Positions 21,564-30,819 of a stretch of DNA of 64,000 nucleotides are shown in pieces. Location: positions 1,316,998 through 1,380,997 of the forward strand of contig NC_089756.1 of assembly GCF_040412425.1 (NCBI RefSeq), given 5' to 3'. The notes below the pieces were generated by a model. The model saw only the letters and a list, made by a program, of their open reading frames with translations, did not search any database and was not told the origin of the DNA. This stretch comes from Macrobrachium rosenbergii (taxonomy: Eukaryota > Arthropoda > Malacostraca > Decapoda > Palaemonidae). Made by a program: the position numbers and the translations under genes. Every line of letters begins with the position of its first letter. The first letter of the stretch is position 1.

Positions 21564-22739
21564 CTACGTGGTGTTTGTCTGTCCGCTGGCATTCTGAAAA
21601 TTCACTGACGCCTGATTATTTTGAACTGCTGAGTTTGGAGTTGACTTTCCCGAGAAACGATTTGACTGTGCTTGTTTCTGCCCTACATTACTGTTCTGCT
21701 TGAATTGTTTGTTCTTTCCCCCATGGTATTGTTTCTTCCTAGTATCATTACCAGCACTTTGGGTGTTTGTGTTACTGTTTGGACTTTTTTTCTTAGCGTT
21801 GCATTGATTATACCTGTGATATGAACTGTTATGAATTGAACAATACCGTGTCCTACACTCATTTATCATGTGCCCTGGACGTTTACAATTAAAGCAAACG
21901 ACTGTTGATGAATTATTTGTGACCAAGTTAACCTGTTGCGGTGATGAAGATGTGTGATTTTTGTTTTCTTGTTTAGTAAAAGCCTGAACTAGAGAAGGAT
22001 CGAGATCTGTGCACTTGGACAAGTGTTTCCGAATTTGTCTATAGATATCTAATTCTGTGCTATCTGATGTTAATTTCTCATCAAAACACTTAATTAAAGG
22101 TTCAGGTAACATCGCTGTTATTAGTGTCAAATAAACCAATCTACAAAGAGATTTGGAACTGAGATGCGCATTACCATTGACCCAACTTGAAACATCAAAC
22201 TGCCCGTTATATTCTTCGAGCCTATCTCCTATCAGAGCTGCCCTATCCACCACACTGAGATTAGTCATAAATGCTACTTTAATTACATTACGTAAAGCAA
22301 GGACTTCATCCAATGCATCCTCGCTCCCATAGATGGAACGCAGCTTGGTTTTGAAATCATCCCAAGTGACTGTTTCTTTAAAAGATATTCCCCATAAGTA
22401 CACACCTGCATCCCCTTTAGCATAGTCTATGAAACTCTTTGCCTCCTGCAATTGTAAAGACTGATCAGTAATGGATTTTGACGTGAGGTGTACGTCTACA
22501 GACGAAATCCAAGACTCGACACCCTGTGTCAAAAATCCATTAACCCGACCTGCAAACGGTACAATTGCCGATCTAGCATTAACTACTGTCAGTACAGGAT
22601 TCTGCAGGGGAGCTGGGGTAGGGGGACTACTCCCACCTGGGCTTGGAGGAATCATCTTATTAAGTCTCCTAGCCGCACGCCTATTCTCTAAGTGATCTTG
22701 AAACCTATATGAATAAACACGGCCGCTACGTAACCTCAT
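21564..22739 (-). CDS. gag: Gypsy-A gag (capsid-nucleocapsid)
   Basis: An open frame of about 390 codons from an ATG at 22739 (MRLRSGRVYSYRF). The N-terminal 60 residues are basic, then Pro-rich. A helical capsid-like region follows (about residues 60-250). Near the C-terminus is a single CX2CX4HX4C zinc knuckle, CFNCKRPGHMINEC, which would bind element RNA. A Gln/Asn/Ser-rich tail ends at a TAG. The protein would assemble the virus-like particle. The protease-polymerase frame continues in another phase from before the stop (reading through ADKHHVANLKGEES), so a ribosomal frameshift is the likely link. Gag is the best preserved frame of this element. Confidence 0.8.
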   Translation of the reverse strand: MRLRSGRVYSYRFQDHLENRRAARRLNKMIPPSPGGSSPPTPAPLQNPVLTVVNARSAIVPFAGRVNGFLTQGVESWISSVDVHLTSKSITDQSLQLQEAKSFIDYAKGDAGVYLWGISFKETVTWDDFKTKLRSIYGSEDALDEVLALRNVIKVAFMTNLSVVDRAALIGDRLEEYNGQFDVSSWVNGNAHLSSKSLCRLVYLTLITAMLPEPLIKCFDEKLTSDSTELDIYRQIRKHLSKCTDLDPSLVQAFTKQENKNHTSSSPQQVNLVTNNSSTVVCFNCKRPGHMINECRTRYCSIHNSSYHRYNQCNAKKKSPNSNTNTQSAGNDTRKKQYHGGKNKQFKQNSNVGQKQAQSNRFSGKSTPNSAVQNNQASVNFQNASGQTNTT

Positions 22740-23495
22740 ATATCTATACCAGGAACACAAGTAAATGCTAACAGAGACTCATATATTCGCTAAAAAATAA
22801 CATCACCTATGAAAAAATGCATCATAAAGAACAATATCAATAAGTAAAAAATGCACTCTCTGAAAAAGAACAGAGTTAACCAGGTGTCAAGCGTAAAAAT
22901 TAAAGAGCACAAAAATAAAAAATGAGATACTGGGAACCGCTACTTCTGCAAGGAAAGAGTATTAATCTACGGCACCGCTCACCTTATATCAGCAACCTGC
23001 CGCCCGAGTCAGAAACCACTGCAATATGAGATCACTAACTGTTATAGATAAAAGGCTGTACTTAGCTTTATATTGGATTCTCGTAAGTAGGTTGACGAAG
23101 TTCCTCTGCCGTCCGACTTCCGCCTGTCCAGGTACACGTCATCGGAAGGTCCTACTGCGGATGTTGAATTTTCTTATGTTGTGGTATGTTGATGTGGAAT
23201 GTCGCTGCACTTGAAACGCATCGAAAGGGGCTGGTGGGAATCTTCTCTCTCTCTCTCTGAGCGCATAGTGAAAGATGTATTATCAAGGTCAGATACTTCC
23301 TCTTTCTCTCTCTAAATGCGGCGACGATGACCCTCCTGGTGTTGTATGTTTGCCTTCATCTTCCAAGACGTTTGTTGTACACAACTGTTCGTCTGTTGTT
23401 GACCCAGTATGTGATGAAGATGACGTCTGTCTATGGTTGTTTAGGCATCTTGCCTAATCGTAGTTTCCTTTCTGCTTCCTTCAAAAATGTAAGTG

Positions 23496-23506
23496 CGCTG
23501 CCACCA
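23496..23506 (-). promoter_or_regulatory. Gypsy-A primer-binding site (tRNA-Leu)
   Basis: On the minus strand TGGTGGCAGCG begins three bases inside the 5' LTR. It is complementary to the 3' end CGCTGCCACCA of animal tRNA-Leu (AAG/TAG type), known from tRNA sequences. It is where minus-strand DNA synthesis would be primed. Confidence 0.75.
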
Positions 23507-23509
23507 TTC

Positions 23510-24092
23510 TGTAAGGTACTCTGCCAGAGTATCCTCATCTTACGTTCGATTACGTGGACTGAGTTAAATGCAGTCAGAGAAATTGTTTTTGCATCTTCAA
23601 GACTTCTCCATGGTTGTGCAATGAGTTTATCGTCTTGGGAATAGTAAAGTTCTTCTGGTAGGATTTAGACAAACTCCATAATGGGATTCTGTGTATATTC
23701 TGGAGATATTTGTACAACAGGGTAACAATGAGTCTACACAGTATGATTTCCCATTTTGATCTATCTGAAAGCATTCACGCTATAGCATAGCAAAACTATC
23801 ACTTACACACACACGAACACACAATGACCTCGTTCCCAAGGATTCCTCACTGTCTACGTGACATCTCTCAGCTCAGAACAAAGAGGACGTTGACTTATGC
23901 TGACATACTGTTTCCAAACAACACATTGCAGACATGTTCTGCTGACATGTGCAATTTGATGGCCTAGATCTGTGACGCGCGCATTACACCTCTGTCGTGC
24001 TCACACAGGTATATATACTTTTTTCCAAGTCCATTTAATATATAACATGAATGGAACTATGATTCCATTTTTCTGTATGTCATAACATGACA
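23510..24092 (-). repeat. Gypsy-A 5' LTR (583 bp)
   Basis: The partner of the 14635-15314 repeat, lying next to the primer-binding site and therefore the 5' LTR of this minus-strand element. TTTA follows its outer end at 24093-24096. It carries short deletions or rearrangements relative to the other LTR. Confidence 0.9.
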
Positions 24093-24786
24093 TTTATTGC
24101 ACAAGGGCACTTCATCATAACCCTAATACTGTATTGATACAGATGTTTGACGCAGTCTGTAAAATTTAAAATATGTTGTTGTTTGAAAACTGCAACAACT
24201 TTTGCTAAGGAGGTTTTTATAGCATTTTCTAATAAAATTGTTTTATTTTTTGCTGTCACGCAGACCAATATTTTTTGTTTACTTTGCACTAAAAACATTC
24301 AAGTACTGTAAAGCAAGTGCAGTACTGCACTGTACTATGTAAAGGAAAAAAGCTCAATATAAAAGTGTAGCCTTTTCTTCAAGAAAAAGATAACCTTCAA
24401 GCACTTTATTTCTGGGGGGTGTATTTATATCTGCCCAGTACAAATCATTTTTCTGTTAAAAATCCTTGATCATATTCCTGTGTAAATTTTCAATAATTTT
24501 CACCATTTTCATTCTGCTTTCAAACTGGATAACACAGTACAGTATACTGTATTGGACTACAAAGGCAAAATATGCATGCAGAATTGCAATAGATTGCCAT
24601 CTGCTGGTAGTACCGCAATGTTGCAAGCAGTCAGCCAGAACACCAAATGATCTTGAAAAAGAGCTTATTGTCATTTCCACAGTTATCTTGCTGTCACACC
24701 AAGTATCATTCCTGAGTCTATGCTAACCAAAGCCACATAACTAAAACGATTGAGTAGCAGGGAACACAGTAAAAATGACACTTTTT

Positions 24787-24853
24787 ACAACAAAAATAAC
24801 TTTTAATGCAAACCCATCATTTGACAACAGAAATAACTTTTAATGCAAACCCA
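24787..24853. repeat. Short tandem duplication
   Basis: Two nearly identical 30-bp units starting ACAACAAAAATAACTTTTAA and ACAACAGAAATAACTTTTAA at 24787 and 24824, separated by seven bases. Confidence 0.85.
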
Positions 24854-25837
24854 CTAGTCTTCATGAGCCTTATGCCCACCCTTCAGCACAGCAGCTCTTG
24901 ACATCACAGAAATAGAAGAAAAACACTTCTCATTGGTTATAGACACATTGAGAACCACAGCGTTCGTAGTGAACAAATTCTCATGTGATGTTTTGACATG
25001 TTTTATTCAGAACTTGAATCCTATTCATATGGAACAAGCCCACAAGGGCCATTGACTTAAAATTTAAGCTCCCAAAGGAGAGTGGGAATGAGAGGAAGGT
25101 AACTTGTGTAAATTGGTGGGTTTGTATTAGCAAAATAATTTTTTTTTTATTTCATTTGTTTTAACACCACTCCGATATGTTTATATAATATATACAGTAC
25201 ATTTGAGTAGCTACTAAAGAGGGAAAGCTTCTTATCATGTAGCTAATTTTAACCAGAGAGCTGAAGTAGGCAGCTTCCTGCATTATTATGATCAGGAACC
25301 AAGAATCATTAAGACTGACAAGGGGTCATGAGGTTGAAATCAATCCTTATTAGTTAGGTTTTGCTTTGTAATTTTAAAAATTTCTTTTAAACTTAATTTT
25401 TTCATTGGGCTGATACAAATTATTAGATTGAAACATGCCACTCTCATAAGACAGATTCAGTTACCCCAGAATGCTATGGCTTATGACAGGAAAAGCTCTC
25501 TTAGCAAGGAAAGGCTGAATAACATCCACACATGAAGGCTGAGTTGATGTTCTGGTTATATTCTGATTGCTCGAGTAACTTTTCAATTTGGTACCAGGAG
25601 TGACAACAAGTTTGGGTGACACCCCCGCTGGGGCCAAAGTTGCAAAATCATCATCGCTGTTGGTTTGTATAGCATTATCTTGTCAAGGACTGGTCTTATT
25701 ATGGAGAACATCCTGCAGATTTATGAATGTAACAACAAATCTGGTAGCAGAACTTGATCCTTCCAGCTTAAAAGTCTTCCCTGGAACATATCTTGGGATT
25801 AAGACTATGTTCCTCTCTCTCAATCTACATTAGGATC

Positions 25838-26150
25838 TCCCTGTAGGGGGGTAGTGCCCTCAGTGCACCTCATGCAGTGCACTATAGGCATTACTTGAGG
25901 TTCTTTGCAGGGTCCCTTAGGAAGGTAACTGTGACCTAATTCGTTCCTTTTACTGTACCTTCGTTCGTATTCTCTTCTTCCATCTTACTTTCTATCCTCT
26001 CCTAACAATGCTTTCATACTGCAACTGCGAGGTCTTCCTTCTGATACACCTTTCAAACCTTTTTAGTCTCAATTTCACTTTCAGTACTGCATGACCTCAG
26101 AGGTCTCAGCACTTGGTCTTTGGCCTAAATTTGATATTCCATTCCATGAA
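25838..26150 (+). repeat. Interspersed repeat, SINE-like, decapod type
   Basis: The run from GGGTAGTGCCCTCAGTGCAC through GGCATTACTTGAGGTTCTTT to CTTTGGCCTAAATTTGATAT matches from memory a short repeat that is scattered through decapod crustacean sequences. It has no open frame. SINE status is unproven; I see no clear tRNA head. Confidence 0.45.
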
Positions 26151-26328
26151 GATCTCTATTGCTGTTTGGCATCTAGCAAGAGACTTTGTCCCCCTCAATT
26201 TTCATATAGACCACTACTGTTGCGATGTCTGACACCATTCCCACTGCTTTGTTTACCAACTGGTCTGAAAATCTTTGAAGTGCTAAAAAAACACAATTTT
26301 TTAAAGTAAATTTTATTTTTCTTAACTG

Positions 26329-26496
26329 TACAAACCTGAGGTCCTTTACATTAGGAATTACTTTCAGCAAAGCTGGAAACGGCCGTTGAACTTTCGAACA
26401 AGGTGGTCAGGTAGTTAATTACCGTCCAGGAGGTGGGAGTACCGTCTGTCCGAATGTAAACATTCCAATTTGCCTTTCGGCCGTCATGCGTTGCAG
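26329..26496 (+). repeat. DIRS-C inverted terminal repeat, left copy
   Basis: The reverse complement of 41077-41242, including TTACATTAGGAATTACTTTC, TTGAACTTTCGAACAAGGTG and TGTAAACATTCCAATTTGC. This is the outer end on the recombinase side. Confidence 0.85.
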
Positions 26497-27040
26497 ACAT
26501 GTTTTCTCACTCTCTAGTTGGAGGGAGAAATCTGAGTGAGGCTCTATGAACTGACTGGAGTTCGCCACACCTTGTGTTCCCTTCCTGTTCGAAAGAGCAA
26601 TGAAGGGAAAACTGCCTCTGACAAAAATGATTGGGTTGTAAGACACACGAGATCAGTTAGACTTCTGGGTACCTTTGCATGAATGAGGAAATGTCAGTTC
26701 AAGCAAAGTAGGTTAGGAAGAACCCTGATAGTTGCTGACATTAAGGCAAATACAAGCATTGGGTTTGTCTTATTGTCAAGGTCTCCCTCCTTCCCTTGCT
26801 AGAGGAAGGAGCGGGATTTCTTCTATGATTCTGAAAGGAAATAGAATGGGAGCTCTAGTTGAGTGCTTACCTGCATCGACCGCCAGATCCAGCATGTAAC
26901 GGCACGTCCCTCCCTGCCCATAGGAAAAGAGCCGAGATGAAGAGAAGGAAGAGAGGCCAGTTACTCAACATTCATTCTCCCATCCACAACCGTATATTTT
27001 AGGCGAGACGCAACCTGTCCTATTAGAGGAGCCGGGTAGG

Positions 27041-28250
27041 CTACACAACTTGTTGAGCAGCCACCACAGGACCCAAGGAAAAAGTGTCCATGGACTTGTG
27101 GGCAACATCCCAAGGGTAGAAGGAAGTGAAGGTGGTCTGGTCTGTTGGGACCACACACCTGCCTTCAAAACCTGTGGGACTGACAGGTTCTTCTGGAATG
27201 CAAGGGACGGACCAATGCTGCGGACTTCGTGAGCTCTCAGACAAAGCATACCAGTGTTGTCTTCTCCAGCAGCAGAATACGCTGTCCTTATCATCTCACG
27301 AATCCAGAAAGAGATCATGTTCCTGGACACTTCTTTCTTGGTTGAGCCAGCACTAACAAAGAGTCATCGACACTCAGGCCAGAGATGGTGTGTCTTCTTC
27401 AGGTAGCTCTGCAGCACTCTAACAGGACACAGTAGCATCTCGTCTGGGTCATTACCAACAAAGTCCTGTTTTGAGGGGATTGTGAAGGACTCAAACCAAG
27501 CGTCAGGGGCCGATGGGTTCTGAGTCTTTGTTATGAAGTCCGGGATGAAGTCGAGCGTAACCGATACCCATCCCCTCAAGTGTTTAACACCAAAGAAAAG
27601 TCTGTGAAGTTCGCCAACTCTCTTCGCCAATGCCAAGGCAAGCAAGAAGATGGTCTTGAGGGTCAGAACCCGGTCTGACAACTCTCGTAAAGGCTCGTAC
27701 AGTGCACGGGTCAGGCTCCTTAGAGCGAGAGTCACATCCCATGCAGGGGGCCTGAGATCCTTGGGTGGGCAAGACCTCTCGAAGCTTCTCATCAGTAGAG
27801 ATATCTCGAAGGATGAGGAGATATCTACCCCTTTCAGCTGCAAGAATAGGACGAGTGTGGCCTGATAGCCTTTTACTGCTGAAATGGGGAGAAGCCTCTC
27901 TTGGCGAAGAAAGACGAGGAAGTCCGCGACCTGCTGAACAGTAGCTCCGACTGGAGAGAAACCCTGTCCACGACACCAACCACAGAAGACGGACCACTTT
28001 CCTTGATATGCTGCTGCAGAGGATCGTCTGAGGTATCCAGCCATCTCCGTTGCTGTGTGATGTGAAAAGCCTCTCGCTTGCAGGAGATGGTGGATGACCT
28101 CCAGCCGTGAAGACACGGAGTGCACTGCCAGGTGATACTGCTCAACATGGGGTCGACACAGCAGGTTGGGCCGGGGATCTTTCTCAGCGCCTCGGAAAGG
28201 AGAGCTAGCAGGTCGGGATACCAAACGGTGTGAGGTCATTTGGGCACCAC
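27041..28250 (-). pseudogene. DIRS-C methyltransferase-like end and tyrosine recombinase
   Basis: The minus-strand frame from about 28250 begins with WYPDLLALLSEALRK, the usual C-terminal end of the DIRS methyltransferase-like region, in one phase. The recombinase follows in another: core-binding part RSSAAAYQGKWSVFCGWC and DFLVFLRQERLLPISAVKGY (28020-27840), then the catalytic domain with Arg in ALAKRVGELHRLF (27620). Beyond a frame change near 27350 come CLRAHEVRSIGPSLAF (His-x-x-Arg) and, after another, the active Tyr in TFTSFYPWDVAHKSMDTF, ending with VVAAQQVV at about 27041. All catalytic residues can be placed. The enzyme would recombine a circular element copy into the genome. It is closely related to the DIRS-B recombinase. 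Confidence 0.75.
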
Positions 28251-29449
28251 CAGAAGGTGGTCGCTGTCATCAGCCCGACGCTTGTCCTCTGCAGCATCTA
28301 CCAACTCTCTAGGGAAGAGAGAGGCAGAACCCAGTAATGATCCGTTCCGCTGGGTCATTGCCGACCCAGGTCCCACAGACCTGGCAAAGTGAGAAAGAAC
28401 AGCATCTCTTTGCTTAAGAACCAGGTTGGCCCACAGGTTTGCCATCTGATGGGCGAGGTAGGAGATGGCTCTACCTCCAGACTGGCACAGTCTCCCAAAA
28501 GTGGAGTCCTTCCTGGGTACGATAGTGCCCAAGAAGGCAGCCGCTTTGGATGCTGTGAACAACCACAGATCCAACCACGGGACTGCCTGGAAAGCTGCTA
28601 TGGCAGTGGCTTCCAGGGTTGCTGCCTTTTGCTGCGAAAAAGAAATACCCTCCGCAGTAAGTTGCTGCAACGAGAGACCCATGGCCTAGACGAACCAGGT
28701 CAGGGTCAACCTGCTTAGGTGGCATGCCCCTTCCAAGGGCGTGTAGAATCGCTTCTGTCAAGGCAGAGGAGGGGGAGGCAGCTTGTCCAAGTGGTTTGAA
28801 CGAAGTGAATTGTCTTGCCCAAACACAAGACCATTCACTTGGTCGAGAACCCCCTCGGCAAGCGTGGACCACAGCAGCCCCACCGAAACCTTGAGTTCCT
28901 TTTTCGGACCCCAGAAGGATTCGGGGCATAAAGGATGATTCACAGACCAGGCTGCAGTCCCTTCCCCGAGGTCGTTGTGCTGACAAATCAGCGCAATTGC
29001 TTCTGCAAAGGTCCTCTATATCTCGGGGGTGTCTGTGTCCTGGGGAAGAGGACCCTTCCAGGGTGGGGTCCTCCCGATCTACTCTCCCCACAGGAGGGAG
29101 AACCTCAGCAGACCCCTGTGATCCTTCCTGCACTATGCGAGCGTATGATCTGGTTGATCTGAGAGCAGAGCGAGGAACGTAAGCCCTCGTAGTTGAACTC
29201 TGGTGAGAAGCTCCGGTGAGACAACTCACCGGAGTTCCTCCTGTCCGACTCGCACCTCCTAGGGGAAGCCCAGAAAGTTGAGGAGGCAGGCAAGGAGGAT
29301 CGGGCACCCCCACCAGTCTTGCTGGTGGAACCAGCAGGAGCAGCGGGCCAAGAGCGGTCACCAGCCTGTGGTGATGACGGCAACTCGGGTTGAGGAGAAC
29401 ACTTTTGCCTCAACGAAGCTTTGTCCCGAGGAGAGAGGAGTGGTTCATG
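28236..29449 (-). pseudogene. DIRS-C gag, C-terminal half
   Basis: Continues the gag-like ORF1 after the Gypsy-B insertion. Recognisable parts are ESFWGPKKELKVSVGLLW (about 28940) and, in a second phase, AAFQAVPWLDLWLFTASKAA and SYLAHQMANLWANLVLKQRD (28682-28236), ending DAAEDKRRADDSDHLLV, a typical helical C-terminal region of DIRS gag. Directly after this the sequence becomes the methyltransferase-recombinase end, so the junction near 28240-28250 is where RT and RNase H were lost. A frame change lies near 28690. Confidence 0.65.
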
Positions 29450-29453
29450 CGAG

Positions 29454-30322
29454 TGTAAGGCTTTTATCGTTCCTTCGTTATATGTTTGCATAGATTTTAG
29501 TCTTTCTCTTCTTACCTTGGTTTCTTTCGAGGTGTCCTTCAGACGCTTCATGGATGATGTGCTATCTTTGTATATTTATTCCTTTTAAATATTGATATCT
29601 CTCAGAAAGGCATATAGAGACGAGATCGGTAATTTCTTCACTTTAATTAGTACTTAATATTATAAAGATCAGTACAAAATTAACAAGTTACAATGATAGA
29701 AACGAATCACTCTTGAATCAGTCTATATGGGGAACACAGAAGCGATTGGGAGAAGTACTCTCCCTTGAAGGACACAGTTCTGACTCTGGTCTCCTCGTCG
29801 GTCTCTCACTCGTTGAACCCTCAGGAAACTTGCTATCTGTAAATCTCCACCTCCTTCTAGCCTTATTGGAAGGATTAATCAGCAAGGCCTCCCCTTCAAG
29901 TAGCTGATTGGAAGGACTGTAGTGGGTGTGATTCAAATCTCTCCTTAGAGGACTTGATAGGAGGTGATCTTAGGAGGGTGTGGGAAAGACCCTCCCACAC
30001 ATAATTGATTGGAGGTTGAAGAAGTATATCACTTGGGTCAACCCCCAAATTCCTGGAACTTCCACGAAAACACCTTCCGGAGAAGGCGGGGCTATAGAAT
30101 CAGCTGTTGTAAGCATTTAGACTGTGCTGACTCATGTTTTGCTTGGCTTCAATCGCGAGGCCATTATTTCCCATTTTTACGACTGTTTTTATGGCTTAAA
30201 CACGATATACTGCAATGTAAACATCTCGCGTATTGATAACACGACACAACAGCATTTGGCCGTTATCACTGTGTTCTTTGCCTCTCTCTTTACTCTTATT
30301 TCTCTCTCCTTCTCTCTCCTAA

Positions 30323-30378
<56 letters not shown>

Positions 30379-30413
30379 CTATTTAATTTCCCTATCTATT
30401 CTACACCACAACA
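29454..30413 (-). repeat. Gypsy-B 3' LTR (960 bp)
   Basis: Nearly identical to 38193-39158. In plus orientation it starts TGTAAGGCTTTTATCG and ends CTACACCACAACA. It contains a CT microsatellite at 30327-30374. CGAG precedes it at 29450-29453. Confidence 0.95.
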
Positions 30414-30649
30414 TCACTCGGTCACGCTACCTCACACTGCCCTCAGTGTGACAAAAAGAATATATTTCAATGGATGATTGCAAAATCACAAATAAAATAA
30501 AGCATTTATATGATTGCCCATCAAGTCAATTCTCAAAAAAATATTTAAATTGCACAAACTGTGTCAATGCACTAATGCAAAAAAAAATCAATTAAGAATA
30601 TATGGTAGAAAATTCACATATATTATATCATGAATCAAAAGAGATACAT

Positions 30650-30720
<71 letters not shown>

Positions 30721-30819
30721 ATGAATTGTTATACTGTAAAAATGGTTAATTGTTTTAACACACAATGCAAACAATAATACATAAAGAATTCAGCAGCAAA
30801 TTATGTGTATAAGATCATT
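30414..30819 (-). other. Gypsy-B 3' noncoding with (TA)n
   Basis: AT-rich DNA between the envelope stop and the 3' LTR, holding a TA tract at about 30663-30716. I do not see a convincing polypurine tract next to 30414. Confidence 0.7.

Larger units (their letters stand above)
14635..24092 (-). mobile_element. Gypsy-A: LTR retrotransposon with F-type envelope gene
   Basis: A complete but decayed Ty3/Gypsy-type element on the minus strand. Two LTRs (23510-24092 and 14635-15314) start with TG and end with CA in their sense. TTTA is duplicated at 14631-14634 and 24093-24096. A tRNA-Leu primer-binding site lies just inside the 5' LTR. The gene order is gag (22739-21564), protease (21483-20626), RT (20622-19501), RNase H-integrase (19497-17821) and envelope (17816-15967). 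This order, with an envelope related to baculovirus F proteins, is that of errantivirus-like elements. Gag and integrase frames are open. Pol has two stops and a short RT deletion, and the envelope is in three pieces. The leader (22740-23495) and the AT-rich 3' stretch (15315-15966) hold no gene. No clear polypurine tract is seen before 15314. Confidence 0.9.
24097..26328. other. Flanking DNA between Gypsy-A and DIRS-C
   Basis: AT-rich and without supportable genes. It contains two copies of a 30-bp unit (24787-24853) and an interspersed repeat of decapod type (25838-26150). It is probably host DNA continuous with 13889-14634 before Gypsy-A inserted. Confidence 0.5.

Noticed and set aside
29713..29936. 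Small frames repeated almost exactly at 38453-38676, which could look like a conserved gene pair
   Set aside because: They lie within the two Gypsy-B LTRs and are alike only because the LTRs are.
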